This document shows positions 16,798 to 25,610 of a stretch of DNA of 64,000 nucleotides, in pieces. The notes under the pieces are model-generated. The model did no database searches and was not told where the DNA came from. It saw only the letters and a program-made list of their open reading frames with translations. Source of the stretch: Bradyrhizobium sp. 186 (GTDB lineage Bacteria > Pseudomonadota > Alphaproteobacteria > Rhizobiales > Xanthobacteraceae); NCBI RefSeq assembly GCF_023101685.1, contig NZ_CP082164.1, positions 4,464,001 to 4,528,000 of the forward strand, in the 5' to 3' direction. Position 1 is the stretch's first letter. Each line of letters starts with the position of its first letter. A program made the translations under genes and the position numbers.

Positions 16798-17720
16798 TGG
16801 CGGGCGATCCCAGGCGATGGCAGATCGGTCTGATCGGCTATGGCGAGGTCGGCAGGATTTTGGCCGAGGACCTGCGGCAGCAGGACATCAAGGTCGCGGC
16901 CTATGACATCAAGCTCGGAGGCGAGCAGGGCGCTTCTCTGAAAGAGCACGCTGCCAAATTCGGCGTTGCGCTGGCCGCCTCTCACGCCGAGCTGACCGCG
17001 AAATCCGACTTCATCGTCTCCGCGGTCACAGCCAGCCAGGCCGTGCCGGTGGCCAAGGCCTGCGCTGATACGATCAACCAGGGCACCTGGTTCCTGGATT
17101 TCAATTCGGCTTCGCCCGGCGCCAAGCAGCGTGCTGCGGCGCTGATCGACGGCGCCGGTGGCCGCTATGTCGAAGGCGCGGTGATGACCTCGGTGCCGCC
17201 CTATCGCATCAAGGTGCCGCTCTTGCTTGGCGGTCCCGGCGCGAAGGAGCTCGAGCCGCTTCTGAATGCAATCGGCTTTGCGGCCAAGGTTGCCAGCGAC
17301 AAGCTCGGTGTGTCGTCGGCCGTGAAGATGTGCCGCAGCATCATGATCAAGGGTCTGGAGGCCATGGTCATCGAAAGTTTTACGACCGCGCGCGCCTATG
17401 GCGTCGAGGATGCGGTGCTGGCTTCGCTCGCGGAGACGTTTCCCAGCATCAACTGGGAGAAGCAGGGCGCGTATTTTTTCCAGCGCGTGATCGAGCACGG
17501 CCGGCGCCGTGCCGAGGAGGTGCGCGAGGTCGCCGAGACCGTGCGCGAGGCGGGGTTGACGCCATGGTCGGCGCAAGGCACGGCCGAGCGGCAGGCCTGG
17601 GTGGCCGATCTCGCCGATGAAGGCCTGTTCGGCACCAAAGGCACGAAGGAGTTTGCCCGCAGCGCCGATTGGCGCATCGAGGCGGACCGCATCCTGGCGA
17701 AAATCAAGCGTGAGGGATGA
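16797..17720 (+). CDS. NAD(P)-dependent dehydrogenase with DUF1932 C-terminal domain
   Basis: A 307-residue protein of the 6-phosphogluconate/beta-hydroxyacid dehydrogenase type. The Rossmann motif is IGLIGYGEVGRILAEDL at residues about 10-26, the substrate-side motif is WFLDFNSASPGAKQ near residue 100, the catalytic lysine region is SAVKMCRSIMIKGLEA near residue 180, and the DUF1932 helical domain follows. It should oxidise or reduce a hydroxy acid in the cytosol; the exact substrate in this aromatic cluster is not known. Its start overlaps the previous stop and its 3' end overlaps the convergent deaminase gene by 17 bp. Confidence 0.82.
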   Translation: MAGDPRRWQIGLIGYGEVGRILAEDLRQQDIKVAAYDIKLGGEQGASLKEHAAKFGVALAASHAELTAKSDFIVSAVTASQAVPVAKACADTINQGTWFLDFNSASPGAKQRAAALIDGAGGRYVEGAVMTSVPPYRIKVPLLLGGPGAKELEPLLNAIGFAAKVASDKLGVSSAVKMCRSIMIKGLEAMVIESFTTARAYGVEDAVLASLAETFPSINWEKQGAYFFQRVIEHGRRRAEEVREVAETVREAGLTPWSAQGTAERQAWVADLADEGLFGTKGTKEFARSADWRIEADRILAKIKREG

Positions 17721-18978
17721 CGACGCGCGCCTTGCCTGACTCGGACGGCGGAAACAGGACGGCTTGATGCCGTTCGAAGATCTTCCGGCCGTTCTTGAAT
17801 CCCATCAGGATATCAGGCAGCGCCGCGATGGCTAAACGGCTGTCGTGCGTATCGAGCACGACGAGATCGGCGGGGTTGCCGACCTTGATGCCATAGTTGG
17901 TCAGGTTCATCAGCCGCGCCGGCAACTCGGTCACGAGATCGAGGCAGGTGTCGAAGTCGGCGACGGAGGCGTGCGCGACATTGGCATAGAAATTCGCCAT
18001 TCGCAGCAGCGAGGCGTCGCCGAACGGCGTAAAGGGATTGAGTACGTTGTTGGTCGCGACCGAGCATACGACACCGTCGTCGGCGAGCTTGTGTGCGAGC
18101 GTCAATCCGCGCGGCGCGTTTTGGGTGGCCTCGCGCCCCATCAGATAGAGATCGGTTGCGGGCAGCACGGTGACGGCGACGCCGGCTTTCGCCAGTTGCG
18201 CGGTGGCCGCTTTCAGCCGTTCTGGCGGCAGCGCGGAGAGTTTCGTGGCGTGGCCGATCGCGACGCGCCCCTGATAGTTGCGCTGCTTGGTCTGCCGGCA
18301 GACTTCGTCAAGATGCCACCAGGACGGATCGAGATCGAAGTCGAGATGAAGATCGACGTCGACGTCGAATTCTCGCGCGAGATCGAAGATGCGTTCGAGA
18401 TGCGCGTTCGGATCAGTGTCCATGTAGGGACAGCCGCCGATCGCCTCGCCGCCGTCGCGCAGCGCTTGTACCAGCAGCTCCTCGCTGCCGGGATCGTTGG
18501 TGAGTCCTTCCTGCGGAAAAACGCAGAGCGAGAGATCGATCGCCCAGGCATAGTCGCGCTTCAGCGCCTTGACTGCCTCGAAGCCGCGCAAGCCGATCCG
18601 CGGATCGATCTCCACATGGGTGCGCATGCGTGTCGTGCCGTGCACGATCGCCCGTTCAAGCACCCGGGCGCCGCGCGCATAGATATCCTCGACCGTGAAG
18701 TCGCGCTTCATCGCCGCGACGGCGCGGATGGCCTCCGAGACGCTGCCATGATTGTGCCCGCAGCGGCCGAGCAGGCACGCCTTGTCGAGATGGATGTGGG
18801 TGTCGACGAAGCCGGGCAGGGCCAGCCGGCCGGCGACGTCGATCTCGACGCCATCGCAGACAAGCGTGGGCTCGATCGCGGCAATGCGGCCGCCTTTCAC
18901 GCCAATATCGACGGGTGCGGCGGATGATCGCAACAGCGTGTTGCGGAAGATCAGGTCGAAGGTGGGCTGGGTGGTCAT
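17704..18978 (-). CDS. cytosine deaminase-like amidohydrolase
   Basis: A 424-residue metal-dependent amidohydrolase of the cytosine deaminase/AtzC group. Motifs in order: PGFVDTHIHLDKACLL (metal histidines) near residue 60, RTHVEID near 120, DVDLHLDFD near 220, AIGHATKLS near 250, PATDLYLMGR and VATNNVLNPF with a central Asn-Asn where many family members have Asp-Asn. It hydrolyses an exocyclic or cyclic C-N bond in the cytosol; cytosine itself is not assured. It is transcribed towards the catabolic operon and diverges from the NTF2-like gene. Confidence 0.82.
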   Translation of the reverse strand: MTTQPTFDLIFRNTLLRSSAAPVDIGVKGGRIAAIEPTLVCDGVEIDVAGRLALPGFVDTHIHLDKACLLGRCGHNHGSVSEAIRAVAAMKRDFTVEDIYARGARVLERAIVHGTTRMRTHVEIDPRIGLRGFEAVKALKRDYAWAIDLSLCVFPQEGLTNDPGSEELLVQALRDGGEAIGGCPYMDTDPNAHLERIFDLAREFDVDVDLHLDFDLDPSWWHLDEVCRQTKQRNYQGRVAIGHATKLSALPPERLKAATAQLAKAGVAVTVLPATDLYLMGREATQNAPRGLTLAHKLADDGVVCSVATNNVLNPFTPFGDASLLRMANFYANVAHASVADFDTCLDLVTELPARLMNLTNYGIKVGNPADLVVLDTHDSRLAIAALPDILMGFKNGRKIFERHQAVLFPPSESGKARVVIPHA

Positions 18979-19046
18979 GGCGCCGATTCAGGTGAGCTGG
19001 TGTAACGAAAGCCGCCGCTTCCGGCAGCTCCAGATTGTAGTGCTAA

Positions 19047-19083
19047 CCCCAAATTGTTCAAAGAATGTGCATGCAATTTGGGG
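19047..19083. promoter_or_regulatory. 10-bp inverted repeat between divergent genes
   Basis: CCCCAAATTG (19047-19056) and CAATTTGGGG (19074-19083) form a perfect 10-bp inverted repeat with a 17-base spacer, 69 bp before the deaminase start and 39 bp before the NTF2-like start. It has the geometry of a two-half-site operator; as RNA it could also form a hairpin. The cognate regulator is not in the window. Confidence 0.5.
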
Positions 19084-19121
19084 GGCGGATTGTAGAATCT
19101 CGAGATTCCGGAGAATCCGTC

Positions 19122-19541
19122 ATGTCCGCCCCCGCAAAAGCCGAAGCTCGTCCGATGACCGACGCCGAGATCGTGGAAGCCTATCTCACGGCTTCGATGA
19201 TACCCGATCCCGATGCCGCGGCGGCATACATGAAGCCGGGGACGGTGATCACATTTACCGGGGGGCGTGAGTTCGATCATCCGCGCGGGCCGACGGGCTT
19301 CAACGCCAAGCGCTATCGCTCGGTCAAGAAGAAGATGGATCGGTTCGACGTCTGCCCGGGCGCGGACGAGACCGTTGTCTACAGCGTCGGCACGCTCTAT
19401 GGCGAGTGGATGGACGGCACGCCGTTCGAGGGCAACCGTTATGTCGATCGCTTCGTCGTCAGGGGTGGCCAGATCGTGAAGATGGACGTCTGGAACGACA
19501 GCGCCGAGCGAATCCTGGTTCAGCGTGGCATCGAGGCTTAA
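19122..19541 (+). CDS. NTF2-like (SnoaL-type) protein
   Basis: A 139-residue single-domain protein with the cone-shaped alpha+beta pattern of the NTF2-like superfamily: an initial helix (DAEIVEAYLTASMIPDPDAA), a strand with PGTVITFTGG, and the final strands GNRYVDRFVVRGGQIVKMDVW followed by a short helix (each quoted only in part: NRYVDRFVVRGGQIVKMDV). Members include isomerases, dehydratases and accessory ligand-binding proteins; no catalytic residue set is evident. The start at 19122 has GGAGAA upstream. It diverges from the deaminase gene. Confidence 0.7.
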   Translation: MSAPAKAEARPMTDAEIVEAYLTASMIPDPDAAAAYMKPGTVITFTGGREFDHPRGPTGFNAKRYRSVKKKMDRFDVCPGADETVVYSVGTLYGEWMDGTPFEGNRYVDRFVVRGGQIVKMDVWNDSAERILVQRGIEA

Positions 19542-19754
19542 CGCAGGATCGGATGTGACAGCCTTTGTCGGACCGACTGTCGGGCTGGCTCGAGCAACAG
19601 CTCACCTGCGAATAGTGCCCCGTGCTGTGGCGCATATAAAAACGCGATAGCTGATAGACGGAACCTGGTCTGGCGATCGTTCCACCTTTGAGCTATCAGG
19701 TCCGCGACCGCGCCCCGACACGGCGGCGCAGTCGATGCCCCAAAGGAGCCACTG

Positions 19755-20663
19755 ATGCGTCTTCCCACCGTTCTCTTGGCCGTCACATGTCTTGCGGGCG
19801 CAGCCTCGGCCGAAGACCTGTCGGGCACCCTCCAGAAGGTCAAGGAGACGAAGAAGATCACGCTGGGCTATCAGGAGGCGTCCGTTCCCTTCAGCTATCT
19901 GGACGGAAACCAGAAGCCGGTCGGCTTCGCCATGGATATCTGCCTCAAGATCGTGGACGCCGTGAAGCAGCAGCTCGGGATGCCCGACATTGCGGTTGAC
20001 TATATCGCGGTGACGTCGTCGAACCGCATCCCCCTGATGGTCAACGGTACGCTCGATCTGCATTGCTCGGCGACCACCAACAACGCCGATCGCCAGAAGC
20101 AAGTCGCCTTCACCAACACGCATTTCCTCAGCGCGACGCGATTTGCGGCCAAGAAGGCCGCAAAGATCAACACCATAGACGATCTCAAAGGCAAGTCGGT
20201 CACGGCGGTGGCGGGATCGGTCAACCTGACGCAACTCGCCAAGGTCAACACCGAGCGCAATCTCGGCATCAACGTGATGCCGGCCAAGGATCAGGCCGAG
20301 GCCTTCCTGTTGCTCGAGACCGATCGTGCACAGGCCTATGCGCTTGACGACGTCCAGCTTGCGGTCGCGATTGCGCGATCAAAGGAGCCGGGCCTGTTCA
20401 TGATCAGCGAGGAGACTTTTTCGAAGCCGGAGCCCTACGGGATCATGCTGCGCAGGGAGGACGCGCCGTTCAAGGCGCTCGCCGATCGCGCCACGGCCGA
20501 GCTCTACGCGAGCCCGGATGTCGAGGTTCTCTACAAGAAGTGGTTGCAATCGCCGACGCCGCCTAACGGCCTCAACTACAACGTCCCGATCTCGCCGTCC
20601 CTGCGCAACGCCTTCAAGAAGCCGAGCTCAAGCTTCGATCCCGACGTGTACTTGGTGAATTGA
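19755..20663 (+). CDS. GltI-type amino-acid ABC transporter receptor
   Basis: A 302-residue secreted protein: signal peptide ending at AASAE, then the class-3 receptor domain with ITLGYQEASVPFSYLD, GFAMDICLKIVDAVKQQLG, DLHCSATTNNADRQKQVAF and DDVQLAVAIA. This pattern, including the CSATTNN segment, is that of glutamate/aspartate receptors such as GltI. It delivers acidic amino acids or related acids to an ABC permease, which is not encoded here, so it is an orphan receptor. RBS AAAGGAG precedes the ATG. Confidence 0.88.
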   Translation: MRLPTVLLAVTCLAGAASAEDLSGTLQKVKETKKITLGYQEASVPFSYLDGNQKPVGFAMDICLKIVDAVKQQLGMPDIAVDYIAVTSSNRIPLMVNGTLDLHCSATTNNADRQKQVAFTNTHFLSATRFAAKKAAKINTIDDLKGKSVTAVAGSVNLTQLAKVNTERNLGINVMPAKDQAEAFLLLETDRAQAYALDDVQLAVAIARSKEPGLFMISEETFSKPEPYGIMLRREDAPFKALADRATAELYASPDVEVLYKKWLQSPTPPNGLNYNVPISPSLRNAFKKPSSSFDPDVYLVN

Positions 20664-20671
20664 GGCGAGGG

Positions 20672-21919
20672 CTATCGCGCCCGCGGCGTGTCAAGCAGTC
20701 GTCCGGCGAACGCCGCGCCGATCGCTGCGATCGCGGCCATTGCCAGTGCCCACACGACGAACAACCGATGGCCGATCAGCGCGCCGCTCACCAGCGGGGC
20801 GCTGATATTTGCGCCCGACATCAGCGACTGGTTGAGACCCATGATCATGCCCTGGCGGTTGATCGCGGTCGAGCGCGACAGTTCCGCCGTCAGCGTGCTG
20901 CGGGCGAACATGGTGCCGACGATGATCAGTGTTAGGTAGATCGCGAGCAGGCTGATATTGTCGCCGGCCGCAAGCCCTGCAAACCCGAGACCCATGCAGG
21001 CGAACGCCGCCATCACGATGCTGCGGTCGGAAGCAACGAGGTTTGCGCGCGTGATCAAAAGACCCTGGACGACCATGTTGATGAAGCCGGCATAGGCGAA
21101 CATCCAGCCGAGCTCACGTGCGCCGAAAGCATGCCCGTCCCAGGAGAACCGCGCCGTCAGGAACAGGCCGATCTGCGACAGGAACATCGAGTTGACGAAG
21201 AAGAAGACGATGAGCAGGCCGAGCAGCCTCCAGGCGTAGCGCATGCCGAGCAAGCTGCGGGTCAGCGTCGGCTCCGGCACGCGGTGCTGGTAGAGCGGCT
21301 CGGACGCCGGATGGTCAGGCTGGAGCAGGGCGACCGTCGCAAGGATGCTGACCAACGAGAGTGCGGCCGCAGCCCATATCGGTGCGGTCGGGCCGTAATG
21401 GACGAGAAAGCTTGAGAGTGCGGGTCCGAGCAGGAGTCCGGTTCCGATCGCGCCGCTGGTCATGCCGAGCGCCTGCTTGCGGGTCGCCGGCGCGCTATGC
21501 TCGGTGGCATAGGCATGAGCGACCGAGATGTTGCCCGACGTCAAGCCGTCGATGATGCGCGCCAGGAACACCAGTGTCAGGTTGTCTGCGACCGCAAGCA
21601 GGAGGAATCCGACGAGGGTTCCGATCTGGCTGACGACCAACACTTTCCTGCGGCCGTAGCGGTCCGAGAGGATGCCGACCACGGGACCGGCGATGAGCTG
21701 GCAGACGGCATAGACCGAAATCAGGGCGCCGATCAGGAACGGTGTGGCGCCGAGCCGCTGCGAATAAAAGGGCAGGAGCGGCAGGATGATCCCCATCCCC
21801 GTGGCGTCCACGGCCACGACGACGAAGGTCGGGACGAGCGTTAGTGTGCTGTCGCCCGCCATCGCCTCCCGTACTTCGGTCGTGGAACCCGGTGCCATCT
21901 GCGTTGTCCTCGTTCGCAT
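20672..21919 (-). CDS. MFS transporter, TetA-like drug:proton antiporter
   Basis: A membrane protein of about 415 residues with twelve hydrophobic segments. The MFS loop 2-3 motif is GILSDRYGRRKVLV, and the TetA-like ends of TM1 (VDATGMGIILPLLPFY) and TM5 region (GLLLGPALS) are seen. It most likely exports a drug-like or aromatic compound with proton antiport. The start is unclear: ATG codons at 21919, 21898 and 21862 are all in frame and none has an ideal RBS. It diverges from a MarR gene with a palindrome between them, so it is probably controlled by that regulator. Confidence 0.85.
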   Translation of the reverse strand: MRTRTTQMAPGSTTEVREAMAGDSTLTLVPTFVVVAVDATGMGIILPLLPFYSQRLGATPFLIGALISVYAVCQLIAGPVVGILSDRYGRRKVLVVSQIGTLVGFLLLAVADNLTLVFLARIIDGLTSGNISVAHAYATEHSAPATRKQALGMTSGAIGTGLLLGPALSSFLVHYGPTAPIWAAAALSLVSILATVALLQPDHPASEPLYQHRVPEPTLTRSLLGMRYAWRLLGLLIVFFFVNSMFLSQIGLFLTARFSWDGHAFGARELGWMFAYAGFINMVVQGLLITRANLVASDRSIVMAAFACMGLGFAGLAAGDNISLLAIYLTLIIVGTMFARSTLTAELSRSTAINRQGMIMGLNQSLMSGANISAPLVSGALIGHRLFVVWALAMAAIAAIGAAFAGRLLDTPRAR

Positions 21920-21951
21920 TTTCGTGATTGCCGGCAATATGCCAGGCTATA

Positions 21952-21964
21952 TAGTCGCAGACTA
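21952..21964. promoter_or_regulatory. putative MarR operator
   Basis: TAGTC-gca-GACTA is a perfect 5-bp-arm palindrome in the 70-bp space between the divergent MFS and MarR genes, where an autoregulatory site is expected. Short arms make chance possible. Confidence 0.45.
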
Positions 21965-21989
21965 ATAGTTCGTGTCCTATCTAATTTGC

Positions 21990-22463
21990 ATGGCTCCCTC
22001 GCAGGCTCACATCCACGCCGAAATCGGCCGGCTCATCGCGCGCCTGGCCCGCATCTGGCGCCGCGAGTCGGATCAGGCGCTGTCCGATCACGGCCTGTCC
22101 TATGCGACCGCGATTCCGCTGCTGGTGCTGTCGCGCCAGGGCGAGAATGTCCGCCAGGGCGTGCTCGCCGACGAACTCGGGATCGAAGGGCCGTCGCTGG
22201 TCCGGTTGATCGATCTGCTCCAGGCCGAGGGGCTGGTGGAGCGCCGCGAGGACCCGACCGATCGCCGTGCCAAAACGCTACATCTGACGAAGGCGGGCGA
22301 GACCAAGGTCGAGGAGACCAACAGGGTGCTGCGCCGGGTGCGGGCGAGCCTGCTGAAGGATATCGGGCCGGAGGAACTTGCGGTAACCTTCGAGACGCTC
22401 CAGCGCATCGAGCAGCGGGCGTGCCGCCTGCATGACGCCAAGACTGGTCCAGAGGCGAAATAG
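21990..22463 (+). CDS. MarR-family transcriptional regulator
   Basis: A 157-residue winged-helix regulator: dimer helix (IGRLIARLARIWRRE), HTH with RQGVLADELGIEGPSLVRLI, and the wing with the MarR signature EDPTDRRAKTLHLTKAG. Such proteins repress efflux or aromatic-catabolic genes and release DNA on binding phenolic acids. A GTG six codons upstream (21972) is an alternative start. It diverges from the MFS gene and leads, with a 2-bp gap, into the FUSC-type efflux operon, so it very probably controls both. Confidence 0.9.
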   Translation: MAPSQAHIHAEIGRLIARLARIWRRESDQALSDHGLSYATAIPLLVLSRQGENVRQGVLADELGIEGPSLVRLIDLLQAEGLVERREDPTDRRAKTLHLTKAGETKVEETNRVLRRVRASLLKDIGPEELAVTFETLQRIEQRACRLHDAKTGPEAK

Positions 22464-22465
22464 CC

Positions 22466-24517
22466 ATGCGGGCCGAAGAGCCGTTTCTGGTCCGCCATGC
22501 GGATCTCGTTTTCGCTTTGAAGACGTTTGCCGCGTCGATGCTGGCGCTCGTCATCGCGCTCGCAATGGACCTGCCGCGGCCCTATTGGGCGATGGCGACG
22601 GTCTACATCACTTCCCAGCCGCTGGCAGGCGCGACCAGCTCGAAGGCGTTCTTCCGTGTCATGGGCACGCTGGCCGGCGCGATCATGACGGTCGCACTGG
22701 TGCCCAATCTTGTCGAAGCGCCGGAACTGCTGTGCCTCGCGATCGCGCTCTGGGTCGGGCTTTGCCTCTATCTGTCGCTGCTCGACGGCACGCCGCGCAG
22801 CTACGTCTTCATGCTGGCCGGATACACGGTCGCGCTGATCGGCTTCCCCTCTGTGTCCGAGCCCGGCGCCATCTTCGACACAGCGGTTGCGCGGGTGGAG
22901 GAAATTTCGCTTGGCATCATCTGCGCCAGCCTGGTCTCGACGATCGTTTTCCCCCGCAGCGTCGCGCCAGCGGTCGCCAACCGCGTCGATGCCTGGCTGT
23001 CGGATGCGCGCCGCCTCAGCCAGGTCGTGCTGCTGCGTGAGGGCACCAATGAAACGCGCCGCGCCAGGCGACTCAAGCTTGCGACCGACATCGTCGAGAT
23101 CGACACGCTCTCCGCGCATCTCGCCTACGACCGGCTGACGGATAGCAATGCCGTGAGCGGCCTCGGCGAAATCCGGCTGCGCATGCTGATGTTGCTGCCG
23201 GTGATCGCCTCGCTCGAGGACCGGCTGGCTGCGCTGGGCGAGGAGGCGTTGCGGCGGCAGCCCGAGCTGAAGCGGCTTCTGGAAGACCTGGCGCAATGGA
23301 TCGTGAGCGAAGTCGGCGCGCGGCAGCCGGCCGAGCGGATCCGCGCCATGATCGCGGAGCGGCAGGCGATCCTCGACGACAGCGCCTCCTGGGAGCGGAT
23401 CATCACCACGAGCCTGTTGTCACGACTGCGCGAGCTCGTCGACCTCTCGCGCGACTGTCGCGCACTGACCGAGGCGATTGCCGAAAGCCGCAATGTTCCG
23501 ACCCTCGATCTGGCCTTCCATTCCGAAGCCGGCGCCGCACCCGTGCGCCACAGGGATCGCGGCCTTGCGCTGTGGTCGGCGGCCGGCGCAGCCGTCGCCA
23601 TTCTGATCTGCTGCGCGTTCTGGATCGGCACCGGTTGGCCGGACGGCGCGTCGGCGCCGATGATGGCGGCGGTCGCCTGTTCGTTCTTCGCCGCCCAGGA
23701 CGAACCCGCACGTTTCATCCGCAGTTTTGGATTGTGGTCGCTCGTCGCCATCGTGGTGGTCGCAGTCTATTTGTTCGCGCTGGTGCCTGCGATCTCACAT
23801 CTCGAGGTGCTGGTCGTCGCGCTGGCGCCGACCTTCCTGCTCTATGGCTTCCTGATCGCGCGGCCGGCAACGGCGGGGACGGGCATGGCGCTCGCGGCCA
23901 ACACGGCGACGCTGCTCGCGCTGCAATCGACCTACAGCGCGGACTTCGCGTCCTACGCCAATTCCGCTGTCGCCTTCTTCGTCGGCGTCGTCGTCGCCGA
24001 GCTTGTGACGCGAATCGCGCGCGGCGTCGGCGCGGAGTGGATCGCCAATCGCCTGGTGCTGTCGAGCTGGAAGACGCTCGCGGTCGCTGCCGAACGTCGC
24101 GGTAAGCGCGATCGTGCCGAATTCGCAGGTCTCATGCTGCACCGGCTCGGGCTTTTGGTGCAGCGTATTGCCTTCCTCTCGGAGAGCGATCGGCGCGACG
24201 CCGACAGCCTCGTCCAGCTTCGCATTGGCTTGAACATCATCGATCTGCGCCGGGCGCGCTATGGACTCGCGGCGTCGACCATTCACGTCATCGACGACAT
24301 GCTCGATCAGCTTGCTGCGGTCTGCCGCAGATACACGGGTGGTGCGATGCCGGCCGAACTGCTCGCGCGCGTTGATGCGGCGCTCGCCAAGGCCGTCAAG
24401 GACCCGAACGACCAGGCGCGGGAGGATGCCCTGGTCGGGCTTGTCGGGATCCGCCGCGGTCTGTTCCCGCAGGCGCCCGCCTATCGGGCAGGTGCAGAAG
24501 AGGGAATTGCCGCATGA
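22466..24517 (+). CDS. FUSC-family inner-membrane efflux protein (AaeB-like)
   Basis: The 683-residue protein has two sets of about five to six membrane segments (residues about 15-165 and 365-510) separated by a soluble helical domain, the architecture of AaeB/fusaric-acid resistance proteins. The first TM block carries AMDLPRPYWAMATVYITSQP and the second a matching WPDGASAPMMAAVACSFF, as in this family. It should export aromatic carboxylic acids together with the HlyD-type adaptor at the end of the operon. The gene follows marR by two bases. Confidence 0.9.
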   Translation: MRAEEPFLVRHADLVFALKTFAASMLALVIALAMDLPRPYWAMATVYITSQPLAGATSSKAFFRVMGTLAGAIMTVALVPNLVEAPELLCLAIALWVGLCLYLSLLDGTPRSYVFMLAGYTVALIGFPSVSEPGAIFDTAVARVEEISLGIICASLVSTIVFPRSVAPAVANRVDAWLSDARRLSQVVLLREGTNETRRARRLKLATDIVEIDTLSAHLAYDRLTDSNAVSGLGEIRLRMLMLLPVIASLEDRLAALGEEALRRQPELKRLLEDLAQWIVSEVGARQPAERIRAMIAERQAILDDSASWERIITTSLLSRLRELVDLSRDCRALTEAIAESRNVPTLDLAFHSEAGAAPVRHRDRGLALWSAAGAAVAILICCAFWIGTGWPDGASAPMMAAVACSFFAAQDEPARFIRSFGLWSLVAIVVVAVYLFALVPAISHLEVLVVALAPTFLLYGFLIARPATAGTGMALAANTATLLALQSTYSADFASYANSAVAFFVGVVVAELVTRIARGVGAEWIANRLVLSSWKTLAVAAERRGKRDRAEFAGLMLHRLGLLVQRIAFLSESDRRDADSLVQLRIGLNIIDLRRARYGLAASTIHVIDDMLDQLAAVCRRYTGGAMPAELLARVDAALAKAVKDPNDQAREDALVGLVGIRRGLFPQAPAYRAGAEEGIAA

Positions 24518-24720
24518 GATATCAGATCGACATTTACGGTGTGCTCGTGCCGGCGCTGCTCTTGTGGATCATCGTTGCTTACGCCATGAGCGCGCTGCTT
24601 CGCCGGCTGATGCAGCGCTTCGACCTCTACCGGCTGGTCTGGCACCGCGCGCTGTTCGATTTTGCGATCTTCGTCTGTCTCTTGGGCGTCGTCGTCTATC
24701 TCTCGGAGTATCTCGCATGA
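24514..24720 (+). CDS. DUF1656 (AaeX-like) small membrane protein
   Basis: A 68-residue protein with two hydrophobic helices (VPALLLWIIVAYAMSALL and FAIFVCLLGVVVYL). DUF1656 proteins accompany FUSC/HlyD pairs in aae-type operons; their precise role is unknown. It overlaps both neighbours by four bases. Confidence 0.88.
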   Translation: MRYQIDIYGVLVPALLLWIIVAYAMSALLRRLMQRFDLYRLVWHRALFDFAIFVCLLGVVVYLSEYLA

Positions 24721-25583
24721 AAGGGAATTTTGCCTGGCTTGGCCGCCTCGCATTGACCTTCATTACCGTCGCCCTGGCGCTCGCCGTCGGCCGCGAGCTT
24801 TGGGTCTATTACATGGAGCAACCCTGGACGCGGGACGGGCGGGTTCGCGCCGACGTGGTCCAGGTCGCGCCCGACGTGTCGGGCTTCGTGACCGAGGTGC
24901 TGGTCAAGGACAACCAGAAGGTCCATCGCGGCGACGTGCTGTTCCGGATCGATCGCGAACGCTTCGCGCTGGCGCTGCGGCAGGCCGACGCTTCGGTGGC
25001 CGGTCATCAGGCAACCCTCGATCAGGCCAATGCCGATTTGAAGCGCTACAGCGCGCTGACGACCGACGCGGTATCCCAGCAGAAGCAGGAGCAGGTTCTG
25101 GCCACCCAGCTCCAGGCCAAGGCGGCCTTTGATCAGGCCGTCGCCGACCGGGCGGTCGCGCAGCTCAACCTCGATCGCAGCGAGGTCCACGCCTCCGTGA
25201 ACGGCGTGATCACCAACATGGATTTGCGGCCCGGCGCGTACGTCACGGCGGGCAAGGGCGTGATGGCGCTCGTCGACACCGACACACTGCATGTAGAGGG
25301 CTATTTCGAAGAGACAAAACTCGCGCGCATCCGCATCGGCGACAAGGTTCAGATCCGCCTGATGGGTGATCCGGCGCGGCTCACCGGCCGCGTCGAGAGC
25401 ATCGCCGCCGGCATCGAGGACCGCGACCGTGCCGAAGGCGCGAGCCTGCTAGCCAACGTCAACCCGACCTTCAGCTGGGTGCGCCTCGCTCAGCGCGTCC
25501 CCGTGCGCATTGCGCTGGATCCCGTCCCCGACAACATGTCGCTGGTTGCGGGACGCTCGGCGACGGTGGAGGTGTTGAATTAG
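24717..25583 (+). CDS. HlyD/AaeA-type periplasmic adaptor
   Basis: A 288-residue membrane-fusion protein. An N-terminal anchor (residues about 7-27) is followed by the lipoyl half-motifs QVAPDVSGFVTEVLVKDNQ and HASVNGVITNMDLRPGAYV, with a short coiled coil between them and a beta-barrel domain at the end. It links the FUSC pump to an outer-membrane channel; no channel gene is adjacent. The start overlaps the DUF1656 stop. The frame stays open upstream inside the FUSC gene, which is not coding. Confidence 0.9.
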   Translation: MKGNFAWLGRLALTFITVALALAVGRELWVYYMEQPWTRDGRVRADVVQVAPDVSGFVTEVLVKDNQKVHRGDVLFRIDRERFALALRQADASVAGHQATLDQANADLKRYSALTTDAVSQQKQEQVLATQLQAKAAFDQAVADRAVAQLNLDRSEVHASVNGVITNMDLRPGAYVTAGKGVMALVDTDTLHVEGYFEETKLARIRIGDKVQIRLMGDPARLTGRVESIAAGIEDRDRAEGASLLANVNPTFSWVRLAQRVPVRIALDPVPDNMSLVAGRSATVEVLN

Positions 25584-25610
25584 AAGCGAGTCACGCTGCG
25601 CATTGCTGCG

